IMG/VR virus record: IMGVR_UViG_3300042558_000964
Coordinates: 1 to 22,985 of that record
Strand: one strand, 5' to 3'
DNA length: 22,985 nt
From: a virus
Shown here: positions 5,268-12,583 of the stretch, piece after piece
Layout of the letters: each line of letters begins with the position of its first letter
How positions within the stretch are numbered: the first letter of the stretch is position 1
Made by a program: the position numbers and the translations under genes
The notes under the pieces: generated by a model
What the model saw: only the letters and a program-made list of their open reading frames with translations
Told to the model about the DNA's origin: nothing
Databases searched by the model: none

Positions 5268-6688
5268 TACGGTATTAATGTGATCTTAGTGCGAAGGAAC
5301 GGAACACAAATTGAACTCAGTTCGCGGGTCGTGTAGTTCTGCGTCAGTGAGTATGAATCAACGGTATCGTACCTAGACTGATACTTCGGTATCGCTGGGT
5401 CGTTCACGGCTGTTATGCAGTTCGCACAATCCCACCAGTTACACTCGTTGCGGTCTTCAGGGAATACGCATCCCTCTTGCGGGATTAACTGAAAGCACCC
5501 TTCACCCGATAGGAAATTAGAAGACTGCAACGAGTAAAAAACATCGCTAATTCCATCGAACGTCAACTGCCCAAGCGATGCACTTCTTCCGCTATACAAA
5601 TCACCCTCAACGCCCTGTTGAGCATTGGTACACTCAACATTCCCAGCGATGTCAAATTCGCAAGACTCGTCTTCGCCGTATGCTATAACTAACGCGTTGA
5701 CGCAGGGAACTCCAAAGTCAAGGCAGTAGGCGCATGTGCTTAAAAAAGCATTTGCCCTGCGTGTGCCAGCTTCGTACGGGTCAACGCTTGATCCAAAAGC
5801 GAAGCATATCGGCCCTGATATTGCGGAGGGATCGTTGGTTGAGCAGAATCCTATTTCGCCGCATGGCCACCCGTCAGACGGGTCAAATATTATTTCGTTT
5901 GGTATGTCTTCCGCCGTATCGTAAACCTTATACTTGACTAGCCAATATCTAACGGTATTACCGCCAGACCATCCGTTTGTCAAAGTCGCTGCGTACTGGC
6001 AATCCGGCTCCGGGCTGTGGGACGTTGGCGTAATGCAAACACCGCCATTTATCCCCTCGCAGCAAGCATGGACGCCAGATGTGGAGTAACTGTATGCAAG
6101 ACTGTCGTACGTTGCACCGGATATAAAAATGTCGATTCCTTGAGCGACCTCAACGACATACTTACACTCAACGTCTCCTCCTTCTTCGCATATCATTTCG
6201 CGTTGATAAATGGCAACCCTGAATTCACTTCGGGAGTAATTCACTGAGTCCCATGCACCGATTCTTTTCTGGGCAGTTTTAATCACCGTTCCGCAATTCA
6301 AAACCTCGTCGCAAACATCAGCCGCGCTTACTAGCGGGAATTCATCGAGAAAGGAGCATGTATTATCTGTTTGCTCTCCGAATCCCATCGGAGGATCCAT
6401 CACGTATTTCTTGCTCTTCGTGATCTTCGTTGACACCTGAACCGATTCATCGGCTTGATACATGAATGTCTTTCGGCATTTCGATGAGTAGCCTGGAGTT
6501 CTATACCAGTACGCAACGTTGCAGCAATCGCTAGATGAAAAACCCACCGTGACGCCGTCGATAGGCTCAGACGGAAACTCGTCGTAGATTTCCGTGTATA
6601 TGTCGATCTCGACTTGCGATGCAATGTCTGCAAGTTCTTCCGCTGTCAAGCAGCATTCCGCGCACCCGCATTTTCCAAAACAACCCAT
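5267..6688 (-). CDS. Cysteine-rich tail-tip or fibre-like structural protein, 473 aa
   Basis: A 473-residue protein with 31 cysteines (about 6.6%), starting MGCFGKCGCAECCLTAEELA, so five of the first thirteen residues are Cys. Other clusters are SSDCCN, HACCEGINGGVC, STCAYCLDFGVPC and ECNWWDCANC. Many aromatic and Ser/Thr/Gly residues and short strands suggest a beta-rich, disulfide- or metal-stabilised extracellular-type fold. No signal peptide or membrane helix. It is the last large gene of the tail block, directly abutting the 225-residue gene (no gap) and overlapping the Erv1/Alr-like gene by one base. From its place after the tape measure and tail-tip genes, a distal tail, adhesin or host-contact role is inferred. 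No named family was recognised. Confidence 0.6.
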   Translation of the reverse strand: MGCFGKCGCAECCLTAEELADIASQVEIDIYTEIYDEFPSEPIDGVTVGFSSSDCCNVAYWYRTPGYSSKCRKTFMYQADESVQVSTKITKSKKYVMDPPMGFGEQTDNTCSFLDEFPLVSAADVCDEVLNCGTVIKTAQKRIGAWDSVNYSRSEFRVAIYQREMICEEGGDVECKYVVEVAQGIDIFISGATYDSLAYSYSTSGVHACCEGINGGVCITPTSHSPEPDCQYAATLTNGWSGGNTVRYWLVKYKVYDTAEDIPNEIIFDPSDGWPCGEIGFCSTNDPSAISGPICFAFGSSVDPYEAGTRRANAFLSTCAYCLDFGVPCVNALVIAYGEDESCEFDIAGNVECTNAQQGVEGDLYSGRSASLGQLTFDGISDVFYSLQSSNFLSGEGCFQLIPQEGCVFPEDRNECNWWDCANCITAVNDPAIPKYQSRYDTVDSYSLTQNYTTRELSSICVPFLRTKITLIP

Positions 6689-7366
6689 CTAGCAAATCTC
6701 CACTGCGACCCACTTAGCATCGACCGGAAAGATCATCACTGTAGCATTTGCCGCAATCGGCGTTGCTGTTGGTGCCCACGCCGTATAGGTCACGCTTCCG
6801 CTCGTCCAGTTGCCTGATGCCGGTTGCTTCGCTGTGACCGTGCCGCTTAAATTCGCCGGTATGCCGCCACTTCCAGCGATGGCTAATAGAGGCGTTTCAC
6901 ATGCGATTAGACGAACGCAATCGGTTTCAACGTCATCTTCGCCGAGGTACGTAAAGACGCTCCCCTTGCCCACAGTGTACGCATCAGGAAGCGGACCGAA
7001 TCTAGTGCCAGTTGTGTATGCTGAACCGTCGCTGATCGCTCGATAGATCGGCCCCCATTGAGCCGTTCCAAAGTCGTCCGCGCCAACCTCGTTCGGCCCG
7101 TTGAGCAGAAATGGCCCCATTACCGATTGGCTGTAGTCGAACGGACGCGTCACCTGCAAGTAATTGCGACCGCCGATCTCTTCGGTGCCTACGATCTGGA
7201 TGCAACCATACGCGGGAATCGCAGTAGTCCCTTTGTTGACGAAGGATATCGGGGTCGGCGTGATCGGCTTCTCGTCCGACGCTCGGCCCTTGGTGCCCTT
7301 CTCGAAAGCCTTGGTTGCTTCCCATACGCGTTCCGCTTGACGCGGGGTGAAGTAGCCTACCTCCAT
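6689..7366 (-). CDS. Phage structural protein, beta-rich, 225 aa
   Basis: The N-terminus is helical (PRQAERVWEATKAFEKGTKG), followed by a strand-rich body (IPAYGCIQIVGTEEIGGRNY, then LQVTRPFD) and a C-terminal beta domain (VTAKQPASGNWTSGSVTYTA, ANATVMIFPVDAKWVAVEIC). This layout, a short helix then an adhesion-like beta domain, is frequent in tail-tip accessory proteins of siphoviruses. ATG 7366 has AAGGGG upstream, and a perfect hairpin lies 13 bases before the start codon. It sits between the 209- and 473-residue genes of the tail block. The helix may be a trimerisation or attachment segment. No specific family or enzymatic motif was recognised. Confidence 0.55.
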   Translation of the reverse strand: MEVGYFTPRQAERVWEATKAFEKGTKGRASDEKPITPTPISFVNKGTTAIPAYGCIQIVGTEEIGGRNYLQVTRPFDYSQSVMGPFLLNGPNEVGADDFGTAQWGPIYRAISDGSAYTTGTRFGPLPDAYTVGKGSVFTYLGEDDVETDCVRLIACETPLLAIAGSGGIPANLSGTVTAKQPASGNWTSGSVTYTAWAPTATPIAANATVMIFPVDAKWVAVEIC

Positions 7367-7369
7367 TGC

Positions 7370-7999
7370 TTAGCCCCTTGTGTCGCAAAGGAGCGACACT
7401 TTATAGACCGCCGGAATGACCGCCGTGCCGGTTGCCGCATCGTTGCTAGCGATGGTTAATCGGCATTCGAGCAACTGCCCTGGATCGACTCCTGTTGCGT
7501 TGATCGTGAAGTCGTAGTTAGCCGCTGAGAGCGAATTCATGGAGGTTGATGGGCTTGTAACCAAGTCGCTTGACAGAGTACCGTCTGACCCGACGTAGGC
7601 TTCTAGGTCAATGGTGCAACTGGTATCGGCAACGGTCGTTTCCATCTTCGCACGGATACGAATCTGGATCGTCTGACCGTCTTCGTAGTTGGCGGGAATT
7701 GGCACGCTGAAATAGATTCGACGCGTAAGGCTTCCCGATGCTTTAACGTCACCGGCGGTGATCCGAACCGGATTAGTTCCCCAAGTCCCGGTTACCAGCC
7801 CCAGGTCATCGTTAGCCGCTGATGAAACTGGATTCGATGCGACCGCGTCCCACACTCGGAAGGAGTGAACCGGAACAACCGATTCAGCAAGCACTCTTTG
7901 GGCCATCTTGGTATAGGCGATATCCGCATTGCCTGCGATGGTGTAATTGGTGATCACCTCAGGCGGGAGGATGATTACTGTGTTTGGTATCGTCGTCAT
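7370..7999 (-). CDS. Phage structural protein, probable beta-sandwich, 209 aa
   Basis: The sequence alternates short strands rich in Thr, Val, Ile and Ser: LTRRIYFSVPIPANYEDGQT, IQIRIRAKMETTVADTSCTI, NYDFTINATGVDPGQLLECR, ending VYKVSLLCDTRG. The middle ('D-G-Q-T-I-x-I-R-I-R-A-K ... D-T-S-x-T-I-D-L-E-A-Y') resembles a jelly-roll sandwich as found in phage tail-tip and capsid-decoration proteins. The first 45 residues contain a hydrophobic strand (NTVIILPPEVITNYTI), not a signal peptide. The start ATG is at 7999, one base after the preceding stop; the ribosome site is weak (GGACTT). Function beyond structural is not visible. Confidence 0.5.
   Translation of the reverse strand: MTTIPNTVIILPPEVITNYTIAGNADIAYTKMAQRVLAESVVPVHSFRVWDAVASNPVSSAANDDLGLVTGTWGTNPVRITAGDVKASGSLTRRIYFSVPIPANYEDGQTIQIRIRAKMETTVADTSCTIDLEAYVGSDGTLSSDLVTSPSTSMNSLSAANYDFTINATGVDPGQLLECRLTIASNDAATGTAVIPAVYKVSLLCDTRG
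7380..7399 (-). promoter_or_regulatory. Perfect 7-bp hairpin ahead of the 225-residue gene
   Basis: On the minus strand GTGTCGC and GCGACAC flank the loop TCCTTT. The stem lies over the last codons of the 209-residue gene, just before the AAGGGG ribosome site of the 225-residue gene. The loop is complementary to AAGG-type ribosome sites, so it might pair with the neighbouring one. Confidence 0.35.
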
Positions 8000-8000
8000 A

Positions 8001-8915
8001 TTAAATAAGTCCTAGTGCGTTGAAAGGAAGTGAATCGAACTTCTTAAACTCTAGCCAATGGGCGGTTACTGGTTGCCCTGGCTCTTCGGTCTGGATCCTA
8101 AAGCCCTGAGCGTTAAGCAGCACGGGCTTCGTTACAGGCTCTTTGTTTCCGTCGACCGCTCGAACAATCCGCGTTCCCGCGTTGCCCGGCCCTGACAATT
8201 GTACACGCTCATAGAATCCTTCGTGTCGAACTCTCGAGTACCAAGCCCGCTCTGGAGTCGTGCGATACGGAAAGCGAAACTGAATCTGTGCCGTGATCTC
8301 CCAGTATGCCTGCTCCTTCGTGGTCACGTTCGACGCAGAGAACTTGGTGATCCGTGCCGTGCCCGGCGGCCATCCTAAGAACAGGTCGGAGTTGACCGCA
8401 CGTCGGTATCTTGCTTGAACGTACGAGTTAAAGATGAGCATGTTTCGCTTGATCGTTACAGTCTGATCTGGGATCGGCACCGTTACGCCATCGATAGGCT
8501 CGCCGTTGACCGTCTGGATAGGGTTGCCGTCCCAGTCTTCATCGATAGCCTCATCGGTTTCAACATCGTCCCAGTCGATTCTAGGCGGTGCCAGAAGAGG
8601 ATTATCTGTACCGCCATCAGTGAGGCTTGCAAGTTCGCCGTTGTAGTCGTACGTTACGATCCAGTAGATGGGGCTTACCCGTTGCGTATTGACTCCATCG
8701 GAGTACACGTAAGGATAGTTCGCTGAGTAAATCGAACCCGACGCGGGGAGCCTGTCGTCGTTGAAGATGTCGTACTCGACCGCCTCTGGCTTCGTGACAA
8801 CTTGAAACGCTCGTTGAAACTTTACCGTCAGTTTTCGGAACTTGTCGGTAAGTCTCTGGTCGTACGTTGGACGCGACCACATTTCAGTGACTTCCAAAAC
8901 GTTTGGGCTTTGCAT
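8001..8915 (-). CDS. Tail-tip/baseplate-like structural protein, 304 aa
   Basis: A beta-rich 304-residue protein directly after the tape measure, where lambda-like phages encode distal tail and hub proteins. Notable pieces are WSRPTYDQRLTDKFRKLTVK near the start, EITAQIQFRFPYRTTPERAW at about 210, and a C-terminal VLLNAQGFRIQTEEPGQPVT followed by HWLEFKKFDSLPFNALGLI. The ending ('P-V-L-L-N-x-x-G ... F-x-x-F-D-S-L-P-F-N-A-L-G-L') resembles tail proteins built around a beta-sandwich hub. Asp/Glu-rich loops in the middle (DWDDVETDEAIDEDWDGNPI) could bind metal. ATG 8915 follows GGAG. Exact role not assigned. Confidence 0.55.
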   Translation of the reverse strand: MQSPNVLEVTEMWSRPTYDQRLTDKFRKLTVKFQRAFQVVTKPEAVEYDIFNDDRLPASGSIYSANYPYVYSDGVNTQRVSPIYWIVTYDYNGELASLTDGGTDNPLLAPPRIDWDDVETDEAIDEDWDGNPIQTVNGEPIDGVTVPIPDQTVTIKRNMLIFNSYVQARYRRAVNSDLFLGWPPGTARITKFSASNVTTKEQAYWEITAQIQFRFPYRTTPERAWYSRVRHEGFYERVQLSGPGNAGTRIVRAVDGNKEPVTKPVLLNAQGFRIQTEEPGQPVTAHWLEFKKFDSLPFNALGLI

Positions 8916-8918
8916 GGC

Positions 8919-10301
8919 TTAGACTCCGGGGCTTTGGAATTCGATAATGGTTGTCGGCGGTTGCAACTTGTCCTTCAATGCGGTGATCGCCTCGGTGACT
9001 TTGTCGAGTTTACCAACCGTTGCTAGCGTGTTCGCTTCGATCTTCTTTTGCGAGTCGTCAGCCTTGCCCCTAGTAAGCAATCGCGATTCCTTTGCTGCTA
9101 GGTCAGGGGTGCTTATCGTCGCTTTCATTTCCTTCTTTTTGGCTGCTTCTGCGAACTGTGCTTTAGCTGCTGCGATTGCCAAGGCGGTGTCTTTATCAAG
9201 CCCTTGCTGCTGGAGCCTAAATGCTTCCGCTGCTTGCTCGCCTTGCTCCAAGAGGATCTTCTGTTCTTCGAGTCGCTGCAATTCACTCTTGCCTAAATCC
9301 GCGATTCTTTGCAGTCGTGATTTCTCTTCGTCTTGGGCTTTCTTCTTCGCCGCGTCTTTGTCCTGCTCGGCCTTTAGCGTCTTCTCGGCGAACATGATCC
9401 GCTTGATGTCAGCATCGCCTAGCCCCTGATCTTGCAGTTGTGCCCGCCGTGCTTCTTCAGCACTCTTAGTCAGTGCAATGTACTGGTAGCTAACGTTGCG
9501 AAGCGTCGATATGGTTGATTGATCGATCTGTGCTTTCTTCGCTGCCGCTGCATCTTCTGCGGCTTGTTGCTCTTTAATGAGTCGCACTTGCTGAGCATGG
9601 GCACTGTATTTTTCACCAAGTTGATTCTGTTGATTGCGTAAGGCCGCCGCAATCTCCATGTACTTATTCGCTTCGTTCTGCAAGTCAGCAATGACCTCAG
9701 GGCCTTGCTTGCTTGCTGTTGCCTTTTCCGCTTGATCGCTGTAATACTGGAAGGATGCGACCGCGTCATCAACTTCTTTGCCGATAGACTTAAACAAATC
9801 AACCGCTGCTTGTTGTTGCTTATTCGGATCGCGGATTAACGTAAGGTCTTCGAGTTGATCGCCGAACTTGATACCAGCAAGTTTAATCATGTGGTTGGCG
9901 AAGTTCTCCGATTCTTTCGCCGCTGCTTCCATGCGTCCAGCAACGTCATCGATGCCGAATATCATCTCACCGATTGACTTGCCGAATTGGACGGACATAA
10001 CGCCGACCAACGCAACCAATCCGGTCTTAAACGCCATCGCACCCGCGCCGCCTAGTTTCATCACTTCCGAGAATTGGCCTATCTTTTCCGTGATACCTGC
10101 AACACTCTGTGCCGCTGTTGCAAACTCCGCACCGCCCAACTGACCCGCTAAGACTCCAATAAACTCCGTAGACGCTTTCGCCTTCGATCCGACTTCCTTA
10201 ACACCGCTTACCGCGTTTTCAATATTCTTCGCAGCGTAGACCGCTTTTGCGCTTGCTTGATCTTCGGCTTGGATCAGGATTTTTACGGCGTCACCGGCCA
10301 T
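8919..10301 (-). CDS. Tail tape-measure protein, 460 aa
   Basis: Identified by position (after tube and chaperone genes, before tail-tip genes) and by a long helical, Ala/Lys/Gln/Glu-rich body. The N-terminus (VKILIQAEDQASAKAVYAAK, then ENAVSGVKEV) is a typical tape-measure opening. Residues about 75-120 hold the hydrophobic, glycine-rich stretch GGAGAMAFKTGLVALVGVMS and a second SIGEMIFGI, the usual central membrane-like segment. The rest is coiled-coil-like, up to KLDKVTEAITALKDKL. At about 1.5 angstrom per residue, 460 residues suggest a tail near 69 nm. ATG 10301 overlaps the T-domain stop (TAATG) and has GGAGAGCG upstream. No lysozyme or peptidase domain is seen. Confidence 0.8.
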   Translation of the reverse strand: MAGDAVKILIQAEDQASAKAVYAAKNIENAVSGVKEVGSKAKASTEFIGVLAGQLGGAEFATAAQSVAGITEKIGQFSEVMKLGGAGAMAFKTGLVALVGVMSVQFGKSIGEMIFGIDDVAGRMEAAAKESENFANHMIKLAGIKFGDQLEDLTLIRDPNKQQQAAVDLFKSIGKEVDDAVASFQYYSDQAEKATASKQGPEVIADLQNEANKYMEIAAALRNQQNQLGEKYSAHAQQVRLIKEQQAAEDAAAAKKAQIDQSTISTLRNVSYQYIALTKSAEEARRAQLQDQGLGDADIKRIMFAEKTLKAEQDKDAAKKKAQDEEKSRLQRIADLGKSELQRLEEQKILLEQGEQAAEAFRLQQQGLDKDTALAIAAAKAQFAEAAKKKEMKATISTPDLAAKESRLLTRGKADDSQKKIEANTLATVGKLDKVTEAITALKDKLQPPTTIIEFQSPGV

Positions 10302-10621
10302 TATTCGCTCTCCGCTTTAATCCTGTTTTCTTCGTACTTCAAAATCCGCACCGCATCAACAAAGGAGGCTGATTGATCGAGACTTCCACCTGCTACCGGC
10401 GGCAAGCCTTCGTTGAACAAATCAGCCATCGAAACAAACTGGCCGATACTGTCGCAGTATCGATTCGGGCATCCTTTTAAGATCCAACTTCCATTTGTGC
10501 ATTCGTCGCATCCTGTGCCGTTACACGCTGGGCATTCGATCTCAATAGGCTCCGCGTCTGTTCCTTCATCCTCGCACTTCTTGTCGCTGCATCGTCGGCA
10601 AAGTTCTCCCTGCCTAATCAA
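10301..10621 (-). CDS. T domain of tail-assembly chaperone (gpGT-like), Cys-rich, 106 aa
   Basis: This frame lies one step (-1) from the upstream G-type gene and is open across the G stop codon, so it is probably made as part of a 225-residue G-T fusion by frameshifting at 10639-10645; six residues (RLRVAA) would join G to L1 of this frame. Taken alone it would need a TTG start at 10621 with no clear ribosome site. Nine cysteines occur in its first 57 residues (C8, C11, C16, C30, C33, C38, C41, C51, C56), including CPACNGTGCDEC, a DnaJ-like zinc motif unusual for a T domain. It ends directly at the tape measure start, the classic place for GT. The helical C-terminus (SFVDAVRILKYEENRIKAES) could contact the tape measure. 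Confidence 0.7.
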   Translation of the reverse strand: MIRQGELCRRCSDKKCEDEGTDAEPIEIECPACNGTGCDECTNGSWILKGCPNRYCDSIGQFVSMADLFNEGLPPVAGGSLDQSASFVDAVRILKYEENRIKAESE

Positions 10622-10632
10622 TGCCGCGACTC

Positions 10633-10977
10633 TCAGTCTTTTTTTTCGTTGGTGTCCATTCGCTGATTGTACGCCACCTTAATAAGCAACTCTCTCGCCT
10701 CCCGGTACGTCAATAGGTTGTCAAGGTCGTCGACAACAAACGGACGCTCGACGTTTCTCCATCCGACAACAACCCGCTTTAATTCGCTGATTGTCACGTC
10801 GAAGATTTCGTCGATTGAATGCTTTTCATCGAGTAGATCAACCGCTTGAAGTATGCTGCGCTGCCCTCGCATCGATTGCGATAAGCAGACGAATACTGGA
10901 CGCGTCTCGACGGGCTTGCTCTGGTCGGCATCGAGGCACACTTCAAAGGTCTGATCTGGCTCTAAGAAAATCGGCAT
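10633..10977 (-). CDS. Tail-assembly chaperone G-type protein, 114 aa
   Basis: A 114-residue, mostly helical acidic protein (FEVCLDADQSKPVETRPVFV, then DEKHSIDEIFDVTISELKRV, then DDLDNLLTYREARELLIKVA) between the tail tube and tape measure genes, as is lambda gpG. Its last codons, GAA AAA AAA GAC TGA, contain the A AAA AAA heptamer in frame; a -1 slip fuses it to the T domain downstream. ATG 10977 has AGGA upstream, 12 bases after the tube stop. In the known system G and GT coat the tape measure and recruit tube subunits, with the fusion made only in a minority of events. The frameshift rate here is not knowable from sequence. Confidence 0.75.
   Translation of the reverse strand: MPIFLEPDQTFEVCLDADQSKPVETRPVFVCLSQSMRGQRSILQAVDLLDEKHSIDEIFDVTISELKRVVVGWRNVERPFVVDDLDNLLTYREARELLIKVAYNQRMDTNEKKD
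10639..10645 (-). other. -1 programmed frameshift slippery site A AAA AAA
   Basis: On the minus strand the run of eight A residues (10646-10639) places A AAA AAA in the zero frame (GAA AAA AAA GAC TGA). The -1 frame then reads AGA CTG AGA GTC GCG GCA TTG and joins the 106-residue frame exactly. Both position and phase match tail-chaperone frameshift sites. No obvious stimulatory hairpin or upstream SD was identified by eye. Confidence 0.75.
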
Positions 10978-10989
10978 TGCTGATCCTGG

Positions 10990-11925
10990 TTAGGTTGCTG
11001 CTGTGAAGGTGATTGAGCATTCTTCGTCGACATTGGAGCCGTTGCGATTGGCTTGCCACTCGATTTCATCGACAACCAAGTTCTCCCGGTCTGCTTCTTG
11101 CAAACTGATGATCTGTGCCTTGGGTGCCGTGAATGTCATAACGCTGTTGGTCGGCCCGTCGAGCGACCACGTCAGCGAATGCTCGGACATATCCAAGAGT
11201 TTACCGTATCTGTCTTGAGTAGCAACCAACTTGGACTCTGGGTTGCCCGTGATCCTAACAACTCGATTGGTGATTAGACCGGCAAGGAAACCTGATACGT
11301 CCGAAGGGTCTTCGCGTAGGATGACGGTATTGCCGCTATCGAGCGTGACATTCTCCACGCCTAGAGCAACGCTATTCCAGGTCGTTGTCGAGGATGCGAA
11401 GCGAAGCGACTGAGCCGAAGGATAGGTCGGTGCGAGGATCGCGGTATCGGTCGGACTCGACCAAACGCCGGTAAACTCGAACTCGAAGAACGCCGCCTTG
11501 CCTGTTGGGCAGTTCAGCTTGAAGGTGCCTGCACAACCGCGTAGCAGTTTTCGCATCCCGTCGATGTAGACGCCAATCGTTAGCGTCTTGACGTTACTAC
11601 CTGGTGCTTCCGTTCGAGGTGTGAAGACTTGACCGCTTTTGACCCATCCGCAAGCGGGTAGAAATGTATCCGCCCAACTTGGTTCGGTTGCTGTTCCGTC
11701 CCAAGATGCGTCGTGCTTAAAAGTCACCTTACCGCGATACCCGCCCGGTACGCTTGCACGCATTCCGAAAGCCGCTTGGCCTTCCCGCGATTCAAGCTCC
11801 GTTTCAGTCTGGATTGCGATGTCGTAGCAGTTAAACGCGGCATCCGACCCGGTCAGGCTCATCGCTGTACCTGGAGTCGTTTCAATCGATGCTGCCAATA
11901 CTCGCTTGCGTTTTAGTAACGTCAT
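10990..11925 (-). CDS. Major tail tube protein, 311 aa
   Basis: The protein begins MTLLKRKRVLAASIETTPGT and has a strand-rich body: GYRGKVTFKHDASWDGTATE, VKTLTIGVYIDGMRKLLRGC, GTFKLNCPTGKAAFFEFEFT. The 'A-x-x-E-T-T-P-G-T-A' opening and the C-terminal WSLDGPTNSVMTFTAPKAQI are typical of siphoviral tube proteins (lambda gpV / HK97 gp6-like fold). The 311-residue length and the extra C-terminal beta part suggest an added Ig-like or decorating domain. ATG 11925 has AAAGGA upstream. It sits between the gpZ-like and G-type genes, as expected. The overall call is good; the fine fold class was not checked. Confidence 0.75.
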   Translation of the reverse strand: MTLLKRKRVLAASIETTPGTAMSLTGSDAAFNCYDIAIQTETELESREGQAAFGMRASVPGGYRGKVTFKHDASWDGTATEPSWADTFLPACGWVKSGQVFTPRTEAPGSNVKTLTIGVYIDGMRKLLRGCAGTFKLNCPTGKAAFFEFEFTGVWSSPTDTAILAPTYPSAQSLRFASSTTTWNSVALGVENVTLDSGNTVILREDPSDVSGFLAGLITNRVVRITGNPESKLVATQDRYGKLLDMSEHSLTWSLDGPTNSVMTFTAPKAQIISLQEADRENLVVDEIEWQANRNGSNVDEECSITFTAAT

Positions 11926-11935
11926 TTTGTTTCCT

Positions 11936-12583
11936 TTATTGATTCAATGCCTTGAGTTTGATCTTACCTTGTGCCGCTAGTATGACGTCACGCAAACGGC
12001 GATTGACTTCTATTGGGAGTCGCTCCCGTGCTTTATTTTCCGCAATCTTGCCGATACCGCCTCGAATGTAGTAGTCACCGGGCTTCTTGCCCTTTACCTG
12101 CCGAAGCGTACGTCGATTCGTTTCGTCGGCCGTGTATACATTACCTCGCCAGTTGCGAGCGATGAAGCCATCTAGTACGGTCGTCCATCCGCCGCCCATG
12201 TCAGGCTTGTAGACGACGCCGCTAGACTTGACCTTGCCCTTTCGCTTGCGAGTGTACGTCTTTGCTTCGTGATACTTCGCGGGGAATGGATAGCCTTCCC
12301 ACAGTCCGATGGTTGCTTCAGCCCGCTTCGGTACTGCTTTGTTTTTCTGGCGTATCGTTTTCTTCAACGTTGCCGCTTTACTGATTGCTTTGCTGTTGCC
12401 TTTGTTCATCGATGACAACTTGAGGTTAATCATCTTGCCTACTACCTGAGCAACCTCGACGCGTACGCTCTTTGCTGTGCGATTAACCGCCGTTGCCAAC
12501 ACTCTTGGCAAGTGTATTTGGAAGTGACCCAAGTTGGTCTTCATTTTCTTTAGCGACTTCGCGTCGATGGATATCTTTATCAC
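11936..12583 (-). CDS. Neck/minor tail protein, gpZ-like, 215 aa
   Basis: The open frame extends upstream to 12829, but the GTG at 12583 is chosen because it overlaps the previous stop as GTGA, a pattern seen often in this window. The basic N-terminal half (KSLKKMKTNLGHFQIHLPRV, LATAVNRTAKSVRVEVAQVV) is characteristic of phage minor tail Z / HK97 gp10-like neck proteins, with 'L-x-x-A-x-N-R-T-A-x-x-x-R' as the hallmark. The C-terminus (GIGKIAENKARERLPIEVNR) also fits. Strongly basic overall (many K/R), with KTYTRKRKGKVKSSG exposed. Such proteins form the ring between head closure and tail tube. Its place after the tail terminator gene supports the role. Confidence 0.65.
   Translation of the reverse strand: MIKISIDAKSLKKMKTNLGHFQIHLPRVLATAVNRTAKSVRVEVAQVVGKMINLKLSSMNKGNSKAISKAATLKKTIRQKNKAVPKRAEATIGLWEGYPFPAKYHEAKTYTRKRKGKVKSSGVVYKPDMGGGWTTVLDGFIARNWRGNVYTADETNRRTLRQVKGKKPGDYYIRGGIGKIAENKARERLPIEVNRRLRDVILAAQGKIKLKALNQ

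Noticed and set aside
5870-5885. Inverted repeat ACCCGT-CAG-ACGGGT inside the Cys-rich gene
   Set aside because: Short, within coding sequence, not followed by a T-tract and far from any gene start, so probably chance.
7002-7388. 128-codon minus-strand frame
   Set aside because: A shadow of the 225-residue structural gene, rich in Arg/Gly/Ser and without support.
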